Shown: in pieces, positions 26,893 to 36,023 of the stretch | How positions within the stretch are numbered: position 1 is the first letter of the stretch | Layout: each line of letters starts with the position of its first letter | Assembly (NCBI RefSeq): GCF_945957355.1 | Contig: NZ_CAMFKM010000002.1 | Coordinates: forward strand, 124,001-188,000 | Direction of reading: 5' to 3' | Source of the DNA: an uncultured Reyranella sp. | Lineage (GTDB): Bacteria > Pseudomonadota > Alphaproteobacteria > Reyranellales > Reyranellaceae | DNA length: 64,000 nucleotides | Notes under the pieces: generated by a model | Seen by the model: only the letters and a program-made list of their open reading frames with translations | Database searches by the model: none | Told to the model about the DNA's origin: nothing | Made by a program: the position numbers and the translations under genes

Positions 26893-28037
26893 GCGCGCGC
26901 GTCTTCTTCTACGTGCAGCACCTGCTGGGCATCGGCCATCTGCGTCGTGCCGCGGCCCTGGCGCGGGCGTTGGCCGCGGGTGGCTTCGATGTGCTGCTGG
27001 TTTCGGGCGGCGCGCCGGTCGACGGGCTGGCGCTGGGCGGTGCGCGGCTGCATCAACTGCCGCCGGTGCGCGCCGCCGATGCGCGGCTGAAGGAGCTGGC
27101 ACGGCTCGACGGCTCGCCGGCCGACGAGACGTTTCGCGCGAAGCGCACGCGGCAGCTGCTCGACCTGTTCGCGGCCGAGGCGCCCGATATCCTGCTGACC
27201 GAACAGTTCCCGTTCGGCCGCACGCAGCTTCGCTTCGAGCTGCTGCCGTTGCTCGAGGCGGCGCAGGACAGGCCCTCGCCCCCCTGGATCGTCTCGTCGA
27301 TCCGCGACGTGCTGCGCCGCACCGCCTCGCCAGCGAGGGTCGACGAGATGGTCCAGACCTTCGAGGCCTTCGATGCCGTTCTGGTCCACGCCGATCCCGC
27401 CCTGGTACGGCTGGACGACAGCTTCCCCGCCTGGCCGGACATCCAGGAGCGCGCACTCTATACCGGCTACGTGATGGATTCGCAGGCCGCGCCTCCGTCC
27501 GGCGACACCGTCGGCACGGGCGAAGTGGTCGTGTCGGCCGGCGGTGGAGCCGTCGGCGCGCCGCTTCTCCATGCCGCCATCGCGGCGCGGCCGCTCTCGC
27601 CCCTGGCCGATCGCCGGTGGCGCCTGCTGGTCGGGCCGAACATGCCGGAGGCGGACGTGGCGGCGCTCCATGCGTCAGCCGGTGACGGCATCGTCGTCGA
27701 GCCGGTCCGCGCCGACTTTCCGGCGCTGCTGCGCAACGCCGTGCTGTCGGTCTCGCAGGCCGGCTACAATACGGTGGTCGAGACGCTCTGCCATGGCGAT
27801 CGCGCAGTGCTGGTGCCGTTCGGCACGGCGCGCGAGACCGAGCAGGCCGACCGGGCGCGCGTGCTGGTCGAGCGCGGCATGGTCGCGGCCGTCGCGCCCG
27901 ACGATCTGACGCCCGCGAGCCTCGCGGCCGCGATCGGTCGAGCGTGGGCCGGCCCTTCGATCCGCAGTTTCCCCCCGGTCGATGCCGGGGGTGCCGCGGC
28001 CACCGTCGCGGCACTGAAGGAGATGGTGGCGCCATGA
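26889..28037 (+). CDS. MurG/GT28-like glycosyltransferase, second copy in the locus
   Basis: The 382-residue protein starts at ATG 26889 and overlaps the phosphatase stop (ATGA). It opens RVFFYVQHLLGIGHLRRAAA, the same GxGHxxR start as the gene at 22607, and has the matching RALYTGYVMD, VVVSAGGGAVG and LSVSQAGYNTVVETLCHGDR blocks of the donor site. The two are distant paralogues and may add successive residues. The gene is coupled to the deacetylase downstream by another ATGA. Confidence 0.84.
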   Translation: MSARVFFYVQHLLGIGHLRRAAALARALAAGGFDVLLVSGGAPVDGLALGGARLHQLPPVRAADARLKELARLDGSPADETFRAKRTRQLLDLFAAEAPDILLTEQFPFGRTQLRFELLPLLEAAQDRPSPPWIVSSIRDVLRRTASPARVDEMVQTFEAFDAVLVHADPALVRLDDSFPAWPDIQERALYTGYVMDSQAAPPSGDTVGTGEVVVSAGGGAVGAPLLHAAIAARPLSPLADRRWRLLVGPNMPEADVAALHASAGDGIVVEPVRADFPALLRNAVLSVSQAGYNTVVETLCHGDRAVLVPFGTARETEQADRARVLVERGMVAAVAPDDLTPASLAAAIGRAWAGPSIRSFPPVDAGGAAATVAALKEMVAP

Positions 28038-28813
28038 GCGGCTGGCAGGCACTCGCCGAGGAGGTGGCGCGCTGGCGCGACGCGGGCCGCGTCGCCGAGC
28101 TGTGGTGGCGCGACGACGACGCCGTCGATGCCGGCCGCGCTCTCGATCGCCTCCTCGCCGTCGGGCGCGAGACCGGTACGCCGCTGGCGCTCGCCGTGGT
28201 GCCGGCGCAAGCGACGGCCGCGTTGGCCGATCGCCTCTCGGAAGAGCCCGGGGTCGACGTGCTGCAACATGGCTATGCCCACGCCAATCATGCGATGGCG
28301 CCGGAGAAGAAGATCGAGCTCGGCCTGCAACGTCCCGCGATGCTGGTCCTGGGCGAACTCGGTACCGGCTGGATGGCGCTGGAGCGGTTGTTCGGTTCGC
28401 GGGCGCTCGCTGTCATGGTACCGCCATGGAACCGCATTGCGCCGATCCTCGTGCCGACCTTGCCGGAGATCGGCTATCGCGGTCTCTCGACCTTCGGGCC
28501 GCGCGCGCGCGTCCATCCGGTTCGCGGCCTCCTGCAGGTCAATACGCATGTCGACCTGGTCGACTGGAAGGGCGGTCGCCGCTTCGCCGGCGAAGAGACG
28601 GCCCTCTCCGCCCTCGTGACCGCGCTCGCGCGTGCACGCGGCGGCGACGGCGAGCCGATCGGCATCCTCAGTCATCATCTTGCGATGGACGCCGGGGCAT
28701 GGGATTTCCTAAGGTCGTTGTGTGAAAGAATGACAAGACTGGAGAACATCCGTGTGCGCAGCGCGCGCGAGCTGTTTGCTCCTGAAGCCGGACGTCAGGG
28801 AGGGCGCGGGTGA
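28034..28813 (+). CDS. Polysaccharide deacetylase-like protein
   Basis: The 259-residue protein has a reduced NodB-type fold. ELWWRDDDAVDAGRALDRLL carries the catalytic and metal Asp residues, VLQHGYAHANH gives the H-x3-H metal pair, and MVPPWNRIAPILVP and ILSHHLAMDAGAWDFL supply the later Pro-Pro-Trp and His positions. There is no signal peptide, so it acts in the cytoplasm, on a precursor rather than on a finished wall polymer. It belongs to the subgroup found beside GxGH-type transferases. It overlaps neighbours at both ends (ATGA and GTGA). Confidence 0.82.
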   Translation: MSGWQALAEEVARWRDAGRVAELWWRDDDAVDAGRALDRLLAVGRETGTPLALAVVPAQATAALADRLSEEPGVDVLQHGYAHANHAMAPEKKIELGLQRPAMLVLGELGTGWMALERLFGSRALAVMVPPWNRIAPILVPTLPEIGYRGLSTFGPRARVHPVRGLLQVNTHVDLVDWKGGRRFAGEETALSALVTALARARGGDGEPIGILSHHLAMDAGAWDFLRSLCERMTRLENIRVRSARELFAPEAGRQGGRG

Positions 28814-29316
28814 CTTCCGCAGATCTGCGCTATCCGCAGCAGACGCTGGTGGCCGATTATCTGCGCGCCACGGCGGGCGTGGTGCTGTGCGGCGCGCCGC
28901 TGCTGCTGCTCGACGTCAATCGCTGGCTGGCGGCGCTCCTGCTGGCGGGTTTCGCCCTCTTTGCGCTGTTCCTGGTGCGCACGGCCCTGCGCCATCGCAC
29001 GCGCTTCGTGCTGGGCCCGGACACGCTCTGCGCCGACGGCCCCGTCGGGACGCTGGTGGAATGGAATCGTCTCGACCGCCTGAAGCTCAGCTATTTCTCG
29101 ACCAAGCGCGACCGGTCGGATGGCTGGATGCAGCTTAGCGTCGGCTCGACAGGCGGCAGATTGATAAAGGTCGATTCCGCGCTGGAGGGCTTTCACGATA
29201 TCGTGGAGCGGGCGGCGCAGGCGGCCGAGGCGACGGGCGCGCCGCTGAGCGACGTGACGCGGGCGAATCTGAGATCGATGGGCATCGTGGTGGTGGGTCA
29301 GGAAGAAACGGTATGA
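28810..29316 (+). CDS. Small membrane protein of unknown function
   Basis: The 168-residue protein starts at GTG 28810, overlapping the deacetylase stop. Two hydrophobic segments (about residues 20-36 and 38-56) form a hairpin. The C-terminal two thirds are soluble and read like a bacterial PH-type domain (RFVLGPDTLCADGPVGTLVE, then WNRLDRLKLSYFSTKRD). I do not recognise a named family. Its place between the glycan genes and the ABC transporter, with overlapping starts on both sides, suggests a role in the same pathway. Confidence 0.7.
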   Translation: MTSADLRYPQQTLVADYLRATAGVVLCGAPLLLLDVNRWLAALLLAGFALFALFLVRTALRHRTRFVLGPDTLCADGPVGTLVEWNRLDRLKLSYFSTKRDRSDGWMQLSVGSTGGRLIKVDSALEGFHDIVERAAQAAEATGAPLSDVTRANLRSMGIVVVGQEETV

Positions 29317-31277
29317 AGGATCTGCTGCGCGTCGAGGACCTGACCGTCGAATTCGGGGTGCACGAAGGCGTGCTGCGCGCCGTCGACAAGGTGTCGTTCT
29401 CCATCCCGCCCGGCGGCACGGTGGCGCTGGTGGGCGAGTCGGGCTCGGGCAAGTCGGTCTGCAGCCAGGCGATCATGGGCCTGCTGCCGCGCACCGCGAA
29501 GATCACGACGGGCTCTATCCTGTTCCAGGACCCGCGGGTCGACCAGGGCGTCGTCGACATCGCCCGCATCGATCGCGCCGGTCCGGCGATGCGGCGCATC
29601 CGCGGCGGCCAGATCTCGATCATCTTCCAGGAGCCGATGACCTCGCTGTCGGCCCTCCACACCGTGGGCGACCAGATCGGCGAGGCGGTGGAGTTGCACG
29701 GCGCCCAGCCGGGCGGTCCGCTCGGCGGCAAGCATGGCCGCAAGCTCAGCCGCGCCGAGATCGACGGGCTGACCGTCGACATGCTGCGCATGGTGGGCTT
29801 CCCCGATCCGAAGCGGGCGCTCAGGACCTATCCGTTCGAGCTCTCCGGCGGTCTTCGCCAGCGCGCGATGATCGCCATGGCCCTGGTCTGCCGCCCGGCG
29901 CTGCTGATCGCCGACGAACCGACCACCGCGCTCGACGTCACCATCCAGGCCCAGATCCTGCGCCTCATGAAGGACCTGCAGTCCGAGCTGGGCATGGCGC
30001 TGCTGATGATCACCCACGATCTCGGGGTGGTCGCCAACGTCGCCGACGACGTGGTCGTGATGTATCGCGGCAAGGTCGTCGAATCGGGCGACCTGCACGA
30101 CATCTTCCGCGATCCGCAGCATCCCTACCTGCGGGCGCTGCTGCATGCGGTGCCGCGCTTCGACATGAAGCCCGGCGAGCGGCTGCAGCCGATCCGCGAG
30201 ATCAAGGGCTCGACCGGCCATCTGCTGAAGGAGAAGCCGGTCTCGGCGCCGACCGCGACGTTCAATCCGGACGCGCCCGTGCTCAAGGTGCGCCACGTCA
30301 CCAAGACCTTCCGCATCCGCAAGGCCGACACGCTGATGGAACAGCTGCTGGGCGGCGGCACGACGCGCTCCATCCGCGCCGTCAACGACGTGAGCTTCGA
30401 CGTGCTGCGCGGCGAATGCCTCGGCCTGGTGGGTGAATCGGGCTGCGGCAAGACCACGCTCAGCAAGATGCTGATGCGCGGCATCTCGGCCGACGCAGGC
30501 CAGGGCGGTCGCGTGATCTTCGACGACTGGGGCCGCAAGATCGACGTGATGAGCCTCGAGGGCGAGGAGCTGAACCGCTTCCGCACCAAGCTGCAGTTCA
30601 TCTTCCAGGATCCGTTCGGCTCGCTGAACCCGCGCATGACGGTGTACGACATCCTGGTCGAGCCGCTGGTCATCCACGGCATCGGCGACGATGCCTATCG
30701 CCGCGAGATGGTGGCCGAGCTGATGGAGATGGTCGGCCTCGACCGCCGGCACCTCAGCCGCTATCCGCACTCCTTCTCCGGCGGCCAGCGCCAGCGCATC
30801 GGCATCGCGCGCGCCCTCGCGCTGCGTCCCGACATGGTGATCTGCGACGAGCCGGTCTCGGCGCTCGACGTCTCGATCCAGGCCCAGATCCTGAACCTGC
30901 TCAAGGACCTGCAGAAGCAGCTCGGCCTCACCTACCTGTTCATCAGCCACAATCTCGCGGTGGTCGACTACATCGCCGACCGCATCGCCGTGATGTGCGC
31001 CGGCCGCCTGGTCGAACTCGCGCCGGCCGGCGAGCTGTTCAAGAATCCCATGCATCCCTACACCAGGGCGCTCCTTTCGGCGGTGCCGATGCCCGATCCC
31101 GATGCCCGCCTCGACCTCGGCGCGCTGATGGAGGGCAAGGCGTCCGATCCCACGGCCTGGCCCGAGCCGTTCCGCGACGACGGCAAGACGCCGCTTCTCT
31201 GGACCGAGGCCGAGCCCGGCCATTACATCCGCGTCTCGCGGCCCGATCTGTACCCGACCGGGCGAGAGGTGGTCTGA
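29313..31277 (+). CDS. Oligopeptide-type ABC transporter ATPase, two fused domains (DppD-DppF-like)
   Basis: The 654-residue protein joins two complete peptide-class ATPases. Domain one has GESGSGKS (about 41-48), [17 protein letters not shown] and [12 protein letters not shown]. Domain two has GESGCGKT (about 374-381), [16 protein letters not shown] and [12 protein letters not shown]. The [12 protein letters not shown] and [12 protein letters not shown] segments after each domain are the C-terminal extensions of the Opp/Dpp family. Both sites look active. The gene overlaps the membrane protein stop (ATGA) and is followed 1 bp later by the first permease. Confidence 0.93.
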   Translation: MKDLLRVEDLTVEFGVHEGVLRAVDKVSFSIPPGGTVALVGESGSGKSVCSQAIMGLLPRTAKITTGSILFQDPRVDQGVVDIARIDRAGPAMRRIRGGQISIIFQEPMTSLSALHTVGDQIGEAVELHGAQPGGPLGGKHGRKLSRAEIDGLTVDMLRMVGFPDPKRALRTYPFELSGGLRQRAMIAMALVCRPALLIADEPTTALDVTIQAQILRLMKDLQSELGMALLMITHDLGVVANVADDVVVMYRGKVVESGDLHDIFRDPQHPYLRALLHAVPRFDMKPGERLQPIREIKGSTGHLLKEKPVSAPTATFNPDAPVLKVRHVTKTFRIRKADTLMEQLLGGGTTRSIRAVNDVSFDVLRGECLGLVGESGCGKTTLSKMLMRGISADAGQGGRVIFDDWGRKIDVMSLEGEELNRFRTKLQFIFQDPFGSLNPRMTVYDILVEPLVIHGIGDDAYRREMVAELMEMVGLDRRHLSRYPHSFSGGQRQRIGIARALALRPDMVICDEPVSALDVSIQAQILNLLKDLQKQLGLTYLFISHNLAVVDYIADRIAVMCAGRLVELAPAGELFKNPMHPYTRALLSAVPMPDPDARLDLGALMEGKASDPTAWPEPFRDDGKTPLLWTEAEPGHYIRVSRPDLYPTGREVV

Positions 31278-31278
31278 C

Positions 31279-32274
31279 ATGCTGCAGTTCATTGTCCGCC
31301 GCGTGCTGTTGATGATCCCGACCCTGTTCGTGATCAGCGCGCTCGTCTATTTCATCATCGACCTGCCGCCCGGCGACTGCGTCACCTCGCAGATCGAGGA
31401 GCTGCTGGCGCGCGGCGATCCCGATGCCCACGCGCGCGCCGAAGAGCTGCGCGAACTCTACGGCCTCAACCTCCCGCTCTGGCACCGCTACCTCGACTGG
31501 GTGGCCGGCATCTTCCGCTGGGACTTCGGGCTTTCCTGCCAGGACACGGTGCCGGTCGCCGACCTGATCGGCGAAAGGATGATGCTCACCATCGTGATGG
31601 AGACCAGCACGATCGCCTTCATCTGGATCGTGTCGTTCATCATCGGCGTCTATGCCGCCACCCATCAGTACAAACTGGGAGACTACGTCGCCTCGTTCAT
31701 CGGCTTCATCGGCCTCTCCATCCCGAACTTCCTGCTGGCGCTGGTGCTGCTCTATGTCGGAAAGGTCTATTTCGGCCTGTCGATCGGCGGCCTGATGGAT
31801 CCCGAGTACATCGACAAGCCGCTGAGCTGGGGCAAGGTCGTTTCGGTGATGGAGCACCTGATCATTCCGGTCATCGTGATCGGCATGTCGGGCACGGCCG
31901 GCATGATCCGCCGGCTGCGCGCCAACCTGCTCGACGAGCTGCAGAAGCAGTATGTCGTCACCGGCCGGGCCAAGGGCCTGCCGCCCATGAAGCTGCTGGT
32001 GAAGTATCCGCTGCGGCACGCCATCAACCCGTTCGTCGCCGACATCGGCGGCCTGCTGCCCGACGTCATCTCGGGCTCGGTCATCGTCTCGGTCGTGCTG
32101 TCGCTGCCGACCACGGGCCCGATGCTGCTGAGCGCGCTGAAGACCCAGGACGTGAACCTCGCCGCCACCTTCCTGCTGTTCGTGGCGGTGCTCACCGTGA
32201 TCGGCATGCTGATTTCGGACCTGGCGCTGGCTGCGCTCGATCCGCGCATCCGCTTCGGCAGTTCGGAAAAGTGA
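31279..32274 (+). CDS. ABC transporter permease, DppB-like
   Basis: The 331-residue membrane protein starts MLQFIVRRVLLMIPTLFVIS, the standard DppB/OppB first span. A periplasmic loop near residues 35-85 carries two Cys (PPGDCVTSQ and GLSCQDTV) that might pair. The coupling helix RRLRANLLDELQKQYVVTGRAKGLP is typical. It is longer in the first loop than E. coli DppB and resembles the rhizobial subgroup of peptide or glycoside importers. It pairs with the permease downstream. Confidence 0.92.
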   Translation: MLQFIVRRVLLMIPTLFVISALVYFIIDLPPGDCVTSQIEELLARGDPDAHARAEELRELYGLNLPLWHRYLDWVAGIFRWDFGLSCQDTVPVADLIGERMMLTIVMETSTIAFIWIVSFIIGVYAATHQYKLGDYVASFIGFIGLSIPNFLLALVLLYVGKVYFGLSIGGLMDPEYIDKPLSWGKVVSVMEHLIIPVIVIGMSGTAGMIRRLRANLLDELQKQYVVTGRAKGLPPMKLLVKYPLRHAINPFVADIGGLLPDVISGSVIVSVVLSLPTTGPMLLSALKTQDVNLAATFLLFVAVLTVIGMLISDLALAALDPRIRFGSSEK

Positions 32275-32281
32275 GGGTGCC

Positions 32282-33472
32282 ATGACCGACACGACACCCT
32301 CCGGCATGACGCCCGACCCCCGCCGCCACGCGCCGCACTTCGTCTCGAAGGAGCCGTGGGACCCCTACGTCGCCGACAAGCTGACCGCCGAGCAGGAACG
32401 CTACTACATGGCGGGCCAGTGGAAGCTGATGTGGTGGCGCTTCCGCCGCCACAAGCCGGCGGTCGTTTCGATGGCCTTCCTGCTCCTGATGTACTTCTCG
32501 ACGCTGATCAGCGAGTTCATCGCGCCCTACGACCTGCACACGAGGCACTCGCGCTACATCTTCGCGGCGCCGCAAGGGGTCCATCTCTTCCACGAGGGCT
32601 CCTTCCTCGGGCCGTTCGTGTACGGCCTCAAGATGGAGCGCGATCCGGCCACCCTGCAGCGCATCTACTCGGAAGACACGACCAAGCCGCAGAAGCTGCG
32701 CTTCTTCTGCTTAGGGGAAAGCTACGAGTTCTGGGGCCTGATCGAGGGCCGCTTCCACTTCGTCTGCCCCCCGGAGGACGGGACCCTGTTCCTGCTGGGG
32801 ACCGACCGGTTGGGCAGGGACATGTTCAGCCGCATCGTCTACGCGGCGCGGATCTCGCTCACCATCGGCATCATCGGTATCGCGCTCTCCTTCGCGCTCG
32901 CCCTGATCCTGGGCGGCCTGGCGGGCTATTACGGCGGCTGGATCGACAGCGTCGTCCAGCGGCTGACCGAGATCATCAAGAGCTTCCCGCACCTGCCACT
33001 GTGGCTGGCCCTGTCGGCGGCGCTGCCCGTCACCTGGTCGCCGCTGCTGGTCTATTTCGGCATCACCATCATCCTGGCGCTGCTCGACTGGCCGGGCCTG
33101 GGCCGCGCCGTCCGCTCCAAGCTCCTGTCGCTGCGCGAGGAGGATTACGCAGCGGCCGCCCAGATGATGGGCGCCAAGCCCGCCCGCATCATCGGCCGCC
33201 ACCTGCTGCCGGGCTTCATGAGCCACCTGATCGCCTCGGCCACGCTCTCGATCCCGTCGATGATCCTGGCCGAGACGGCTTTGTCGTTCCTCGGTTTGGG
33301 CCTGCGTCCTCCCATCACCTCGTGGGGCGTGCTGCTGAACGAGGCGACGGACATCAACGTCGTGGCGGTGAACTGGTGGCTGATGCTGCCGGTGGTGCCG
33401 GTGATTCTCGTGATTCTGGCGTACCAGTTCATGGGCGACGGGATGCGCGACGCTGCAGACCCTTACGCTTAA
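32282..33472 (+). CDS. ABC transporter permease, DppC-like
   Basis: The protein has 396 residues. A long cytoplasmic start with the OppC-type N-terminal region (WKLMWWRFRRHKPAVVSMAF) leads to the first span. A large periplasmic segment of about 120 residues follows, then the permease core with LGTDRLGRDMFSRIVYAARI and REEDYAAAAQMMGAKPARII. The expanded periplasmic insert is larger than in E. coli DppC. It is the last gene of the ten-gene run, and its stop codon lies within the left arm of a hairpin. No substrate-binding protein gene is in the operon. Confidence 0.92.
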   Translation: MTDTTPSGMTPDPRRHAPHFVSKEPWDPYVADKLTAEQERYYMAGQWKLMWWRFRRHKPAVVSMAFLLLMYFSTLISEFIAPYDLHTRHSRYIFAAPQGVHLFHEGSFLGPFVYGLKMERDPATLQRIYSEDTTKPQKLRFFCLGESYEFWGLIEGRFHFVCPPEDGTLFLLGTDRLGRDMFSRIVYAARISLTIGIIGIALSFALALILGGLAGYYGGWIDSVVQRLTEIIKSFPHLPLWLALSAALPVTWSPLLVYFGITIILALLDWPGLGRAVRSKLLSLREEDYAAAAQMMGAKPARIIGRHLLPGFMSHLIASATLSIPSMILAETALSFLGLGLRPPITSWGVLLNEATDINVVAVNWWLMLPVVPVILVILAYQFMGDGMRDAADPYA

Positions 33473-33498
33473 GCGCTGCGCGCCTAAGCGTAAGGGTC
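33458..33498 (+). terminator. Terminator-like hairpin overlapping the stop of the permease gene
   Basis: GACCCTTACGCTTA at 33458-33471 and TAAGCGTAAGGGTC at 33485-33498 form a perfect 14-bp stem with a 13-nt GC-rich loop. The left arm includes the last codons and the TAA of the permease gene. No T-run follows, so it may protect the mRNA end or act as a weak terminator. Confidence 0.6.
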
Positions 33499-33803
33499 GA
33501 AGCGTCGGGCCGGCGGCAGGGCCTTCTGAGGCCCGGGAGCCGGCTCCGTGCAGAACGGATGAGGGTGCCGCAACACCCTCAAGTCCCTGAAATCCTTATC
33601 TATTCTGCACTTGGCAATGTCTGTGCGACTGTTGCCGAGAAATCACACTAATGCCCTATTTAGGTCTGGCGATGGCCACCCGGGACTTCCATTTAGGTTG
33701 GGTATCTCCCCCGAACGTGGTCCCCCCAAAGCCACGTTCTAGCCTCCTCGGAGGCGCTCAGGCCGTCATCTCACCTCCCCCGAGATGACGGCCTTTTTCT
33801 TTG
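33499..33803 (+). ncRNA. Candidate structured small RNA, family not recognised
   Basis: This stretch between the permease gene and ccmA has no protein-like frame but a succession of perfect stems. They are nested GCCGGC/GCCGGC and GGGCCT/AGGCCC near 33504-33541, GAGGGTG/CACCCTC near 33561-33580, TTGGCAA/TTGCCGA near 33614-33641, GATGGCCACC/GGTTGGGTATC near 33673-33708, GAACGTGG/CCACGTTC near 33714-33740, and GCCTC/GAGGC near 33742-33755. It ends in a strong intrinsic terminator at 33761-33802. Such a series with a dedicated terminator just upstream of an operon is typical of a small-RNA gene or a leader regulator. I could not match it to RNase P, tmRNA, SRP or 6S RNA by motif. The 5' end is a guess. 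Confidence 0.55.
33761..33802 (+). terminator. Strong rho-independent terminator upstream of ccmA
   Basis: GGCCGTCATCTC at 33761-33772 pairs perfectly with GAGATGACGGCC at 33782-33793 around a nine-base loop, followed by TTTTTCTTT at 33794-33802. It points rightward and stops transcription before ccmA, so either a small RNA ends here or the ccm operon is controlled by attenuation. Confidence 0.9.
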
Positions 33804-33848
33804 CCTGCGGCCAGCATGTCGATCAAACGCATGCTACGAGGGCGCCCC

Positions 33849-34490
33849 ATGGTGCCTCCGCTCCTCGAAGTGACCGGTCTTTCCTGCCGCCGCGGCGGCC
33901 GGCCGGTGTTCGACCGCCTGTCCTTCGGGCTGGGCGCGGGCGAGCTGCTGGCGCTGACGGGCCGCAACGGCAGCGGCAAGACCAGCCTGCTGCGGGCGCT
34001 TGCGGGGCTGACGCCGCCCGCCGCCGGCACGATCGCCTGGCAGGGTGTCGACACGGCCCAGGATCCCGAGACATGGCGCGGCCGGCTGGCCTGGCTCGGC
34101 CATCTCGAGGGGTTGAAGGGCGACCTCACGGTGGCCGAGAACTTAGGCGTCGCCGAGCGGCTGCGCGGCGGCGAGGCCGGCGACCGGCTGGACGGCGCCC
34201 TGGTGGCCTTCGATCTCTCCGGACTGGCCGCACGGGAGGTGCGCACGCTCTCGGCCGGGCAGCGCCGGCGCACTGCGCTTGCCCGCGTGGTGCTGTCCCA
34301 GGCGCCGCTGTGGCTGCTGGACGAGCCGCTGAACGCGCTCGACGCGCCGGCGCAGGCGGCCTTCCGGACGGCGCTGCAGGCCCACCTCGCAGCCGGCGGT
34401 CTGGCCATCGCCGCCACCCATGCCGAGCTGGGCATCGAGGGCGCGCAGCGTCTCGACCTGCGCGGCGGCGGCGTTCGGGAGACGCCATGA
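33849..34490 (+). CDS. ccmA: Heme/cytochrome c maturation ABC transporter ATPase CcmA
   Basis: The 213-residue protein is read from ATG 33849, which has GAGGG six bases upstream; in-frame ATGs at 33801, 33819 and 33834 lie partly on the terminator or lack a site. It is a short ABC ATPase with Walker A ALTGRNGSGKTSLLRALAGL, signature LSAGQRRRTALARV and Walker B LWLLDEPLNALD. With CcmB it powers release of holo-CcmE from CcmC. It is the first of nine ccm genes in canonical order. Confidence 0.93.
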   Translation: MVPPLLEVTGLSCRRGGRPVFDRLSFGLGAGELLALTGRNGSGKTSLLRALAGLTPPAAGTIAWQGVDTAQDPETWRGRLAWLGHLEGLKGDLTVAENLGVAERLRGGEAGDRLDGALVAFDLSGLAAREVRTLSAGQRRRTALARVVLSQAPLWLLDEPLNALDAPAQAAFRTALQAHLAAGGLAIAATHAELGIEGAQRLDLRGGGVRETP

Positions 34491-35152
34491 GCGGCTTCAC
34501 GACCCTGCTGATGCGCGACCTGCGCCTGGTGCTGCGGCGGCCGGGCGATGTCGGCGTGGTGCTGGCCTTCTTCGTGGTGGCGACGGTGCTGTTCCCGATG
34601 GGCATCGGCCCCGAGACCAACCTGCTGGCGCGCATCGCGGCCGGCGTCCTGTGGTGCGCCGCCTTGTTTGCGGCACTCCTGTCGCTGGAGCGGCTGTTCG
34701 CCGCCGACTACGAGGACGGCACGCTCGACCTGCTGCTGCTGGCGCCGTGGCCGCTGGAGCTGGCGGCGCTGGCCAAATGCCTCGCTCACTGGATCGTGAC
34801 CGGCCTGCCGCTCAGCCTGCTGGCGCCCTTTCTGGGCGTCGCCTTCGGCCTCGACGGGCAGAGCCTGCTGGCGCTGGGCGCGACCCTGCTGGTCGGCACA
34901 CCCACTTTGTCGTTGATCGGCGGGCTCGCGGCGGCGTTGACGCTGGGGGCGCGCAAGTCGGGCGCGCTGCTGGCGCTGCTCGCCCTGCCGCTCTGCGTGC
35001 CGACCTTGATCTTCGGCGCCGGTGCGATCGAGACCCTGGCGGCGGGCGACGGCATCGTGACACATGTCGCGATCCTCGCCGCTCTTGCATTGGTCGCCCT
35101 GGCCACGACGCCTTGGGCGATTGCCGCAGCCTTGCGGCAAGCCGGCGAATAG
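34487..35152 (+). CDS. ccmB: Heme exporter membrane protein CcmB
   Basis: This 221-residue protein with about six spans starts at ATG 34487, overlapping the ccmA stop (ATGA). LLMRDLRLVLRRPGDVG at the start and LERLFAADYEDGTLDLLLLA near residue 65 are family signatures, and the LGARKSGALLALLALPLCVP region is conserved. It is the membrane partner of CcmA in the CcmABCD complex. Length and motifs are normal. Confidence 0.93.
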   Translation: MSGFTTLLMRDLRLVLRRPGDVGVVLAFFVVATVLFPMGIGPETNLLARIAAGVLWCAALFAALLSLERLFAADYEDGTLDLLLLAPWPLELAALAKCLAHWIVTGLPLSLLAPFLGVAFGLDGQSLLALGATLLVGTPTLSLIGGLAAALTLGARKSGALLALLALPLCVPTLIFGAGAIETLAAGDGIVTHVAILAALALVALATTPWAIAAALRQAGE

Positions 35153-35166
35153 GGAGGATGGGGCCG

Positions 35167-35886
35167 ATGGCCGACCTGCATTTTCTCGCCAATCCTGCAC
35201 GTTTCCGCCGCTTCAGCCAGCGGGTGCTGCCGGGCCTCGGCTTCGCCACGGTGCTGATGCTGGCGGTCGGCGCCTACATGGCCTTCTTCGTGGCGCCCGA
35301 GGACTACCAGCAGGGCAAGACGGTGCGGATCATGTTCCTGCACGTGCCGTCGGCCTGGCTGTCGATGGGCGGCTACGCGATGCTGGCCGCGCTCGGCGCG
35401 TCGCTGCTGGTGTGGCGCCATCCGCTGGCGGCGCTGATGGCGCGCGCGGCCGCTCCCGTGGGCGCCAGCTTCGCGGCGGTGTGCCTGCTGACGGGCTCGC
35501 TGTGGGGCCGGCCGATGTGGGGCACCTACTGGGTGTGGGATGCGCGGCTCACCTCGATGCTGCTGCTGTTCTTCCTCTATCTCGGCCACATCGCGCTCAG
35601 CCGCGCCTACGATTCGCCCGAGCGCGGCGATCGGGCGGCGGCGATCCTGGCGCTGATCGGCGTGATCAACCTGCCGATCATCAAGTTTTCGGTCGATTGG
35701 TGGAACACGCTGCACCAGCCGGCCTCGATCACGCGGCTCGACGCCCCGGCGATCCACTCGTCGATCCTGGTGCCGCTGCTCTGGATGGCGGTCTCGCTGC
35801 TGTTCCTGTTCGTCTGGCTGGTGCTGCTGCGCACCGAGACCGAGATCGACCGCCGCCGTCTCGAGAATGCCGAGGCCGCGGCATGA
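35167..35886 (+). CDS. ccmC: Heme exporter/transfer protein CcmC
   Basis: The 239-residue protein starts at ATG 35167 with GGAGG nine bases upstream; ATG 35158 directly abuts that site and is less likely. It has six membrane spans with the tryptophan-rich heme-handling motif in [20 protein letters not shown] near residues 120-139, and external His residues ([22 protein letters not shown]). It loads heme onto CcmE. A short gap after ccmB and an ATGA overlap with ccmD place it firmly in the operon. Confidence 0.94.
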   Translation: MADLHFLANPARFRRFSQRVLPGLGFATVLMLAVGAYMAFFVAPEDYQQGKTVRIMFLHVPSAWLSMGGYAMLAALGASLLVWRHPLAALMARAAAPVGASFAAVCLLTGSLWGRPMWGTYWVWDARLTSMLLLFFLYLGHIALSRAYDSPERGDRAAAILALIGVINLPIIKFSVDWWNTLHQPASITRLDAPAIHSSILVPLLWMAVSLLFLFVWLVLLRTETEIDRRRLENAEAAA

Positions 35887-36023
35887 GCAACCACGCGGCC
35901 TATATCCTCGGCTCCTGGCTCGTCGCCGCGGTGATTCTCGGCGGGCTGGTGATCGCGTCGCTGGGCGCCCGCAAGCGGGTGCGCCGCGAACTGGCGGCGC
36001 GCGGCCTGGAGAAGCGCCGATGA
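35883..36023 (+). CDS. ccmD: Heme exporter small protein CcmD
   Basis: The 46-residue protein has one membrane span ([20 protein letters not shown]) and a basic tail ([18 protein letters not shown]), as expected for CcmD, which holds holo-CcmE in the CcmABC complex. ATG 35883 overlaps the ccmC stop, and its own stop overlaps the ccmE start. It is short enough to be missed by simple gene calling. Confidence 0.9.
   Translation: MSNHAAYILGSWLVAAVILGGLVIASLGARKRVRRELAARGLEKRR

Noticed and set aside
33499..33803. 6S RNA, tmRNA, RNase P RNA or SRP RNA
   Set aside because: No long closing stem with central bubble, no proteolysis-tag reading frame or tRNA-like ends, no GAGGAAAGTC-type core and no SRP tetraloop motif were seen; I leave the family open.
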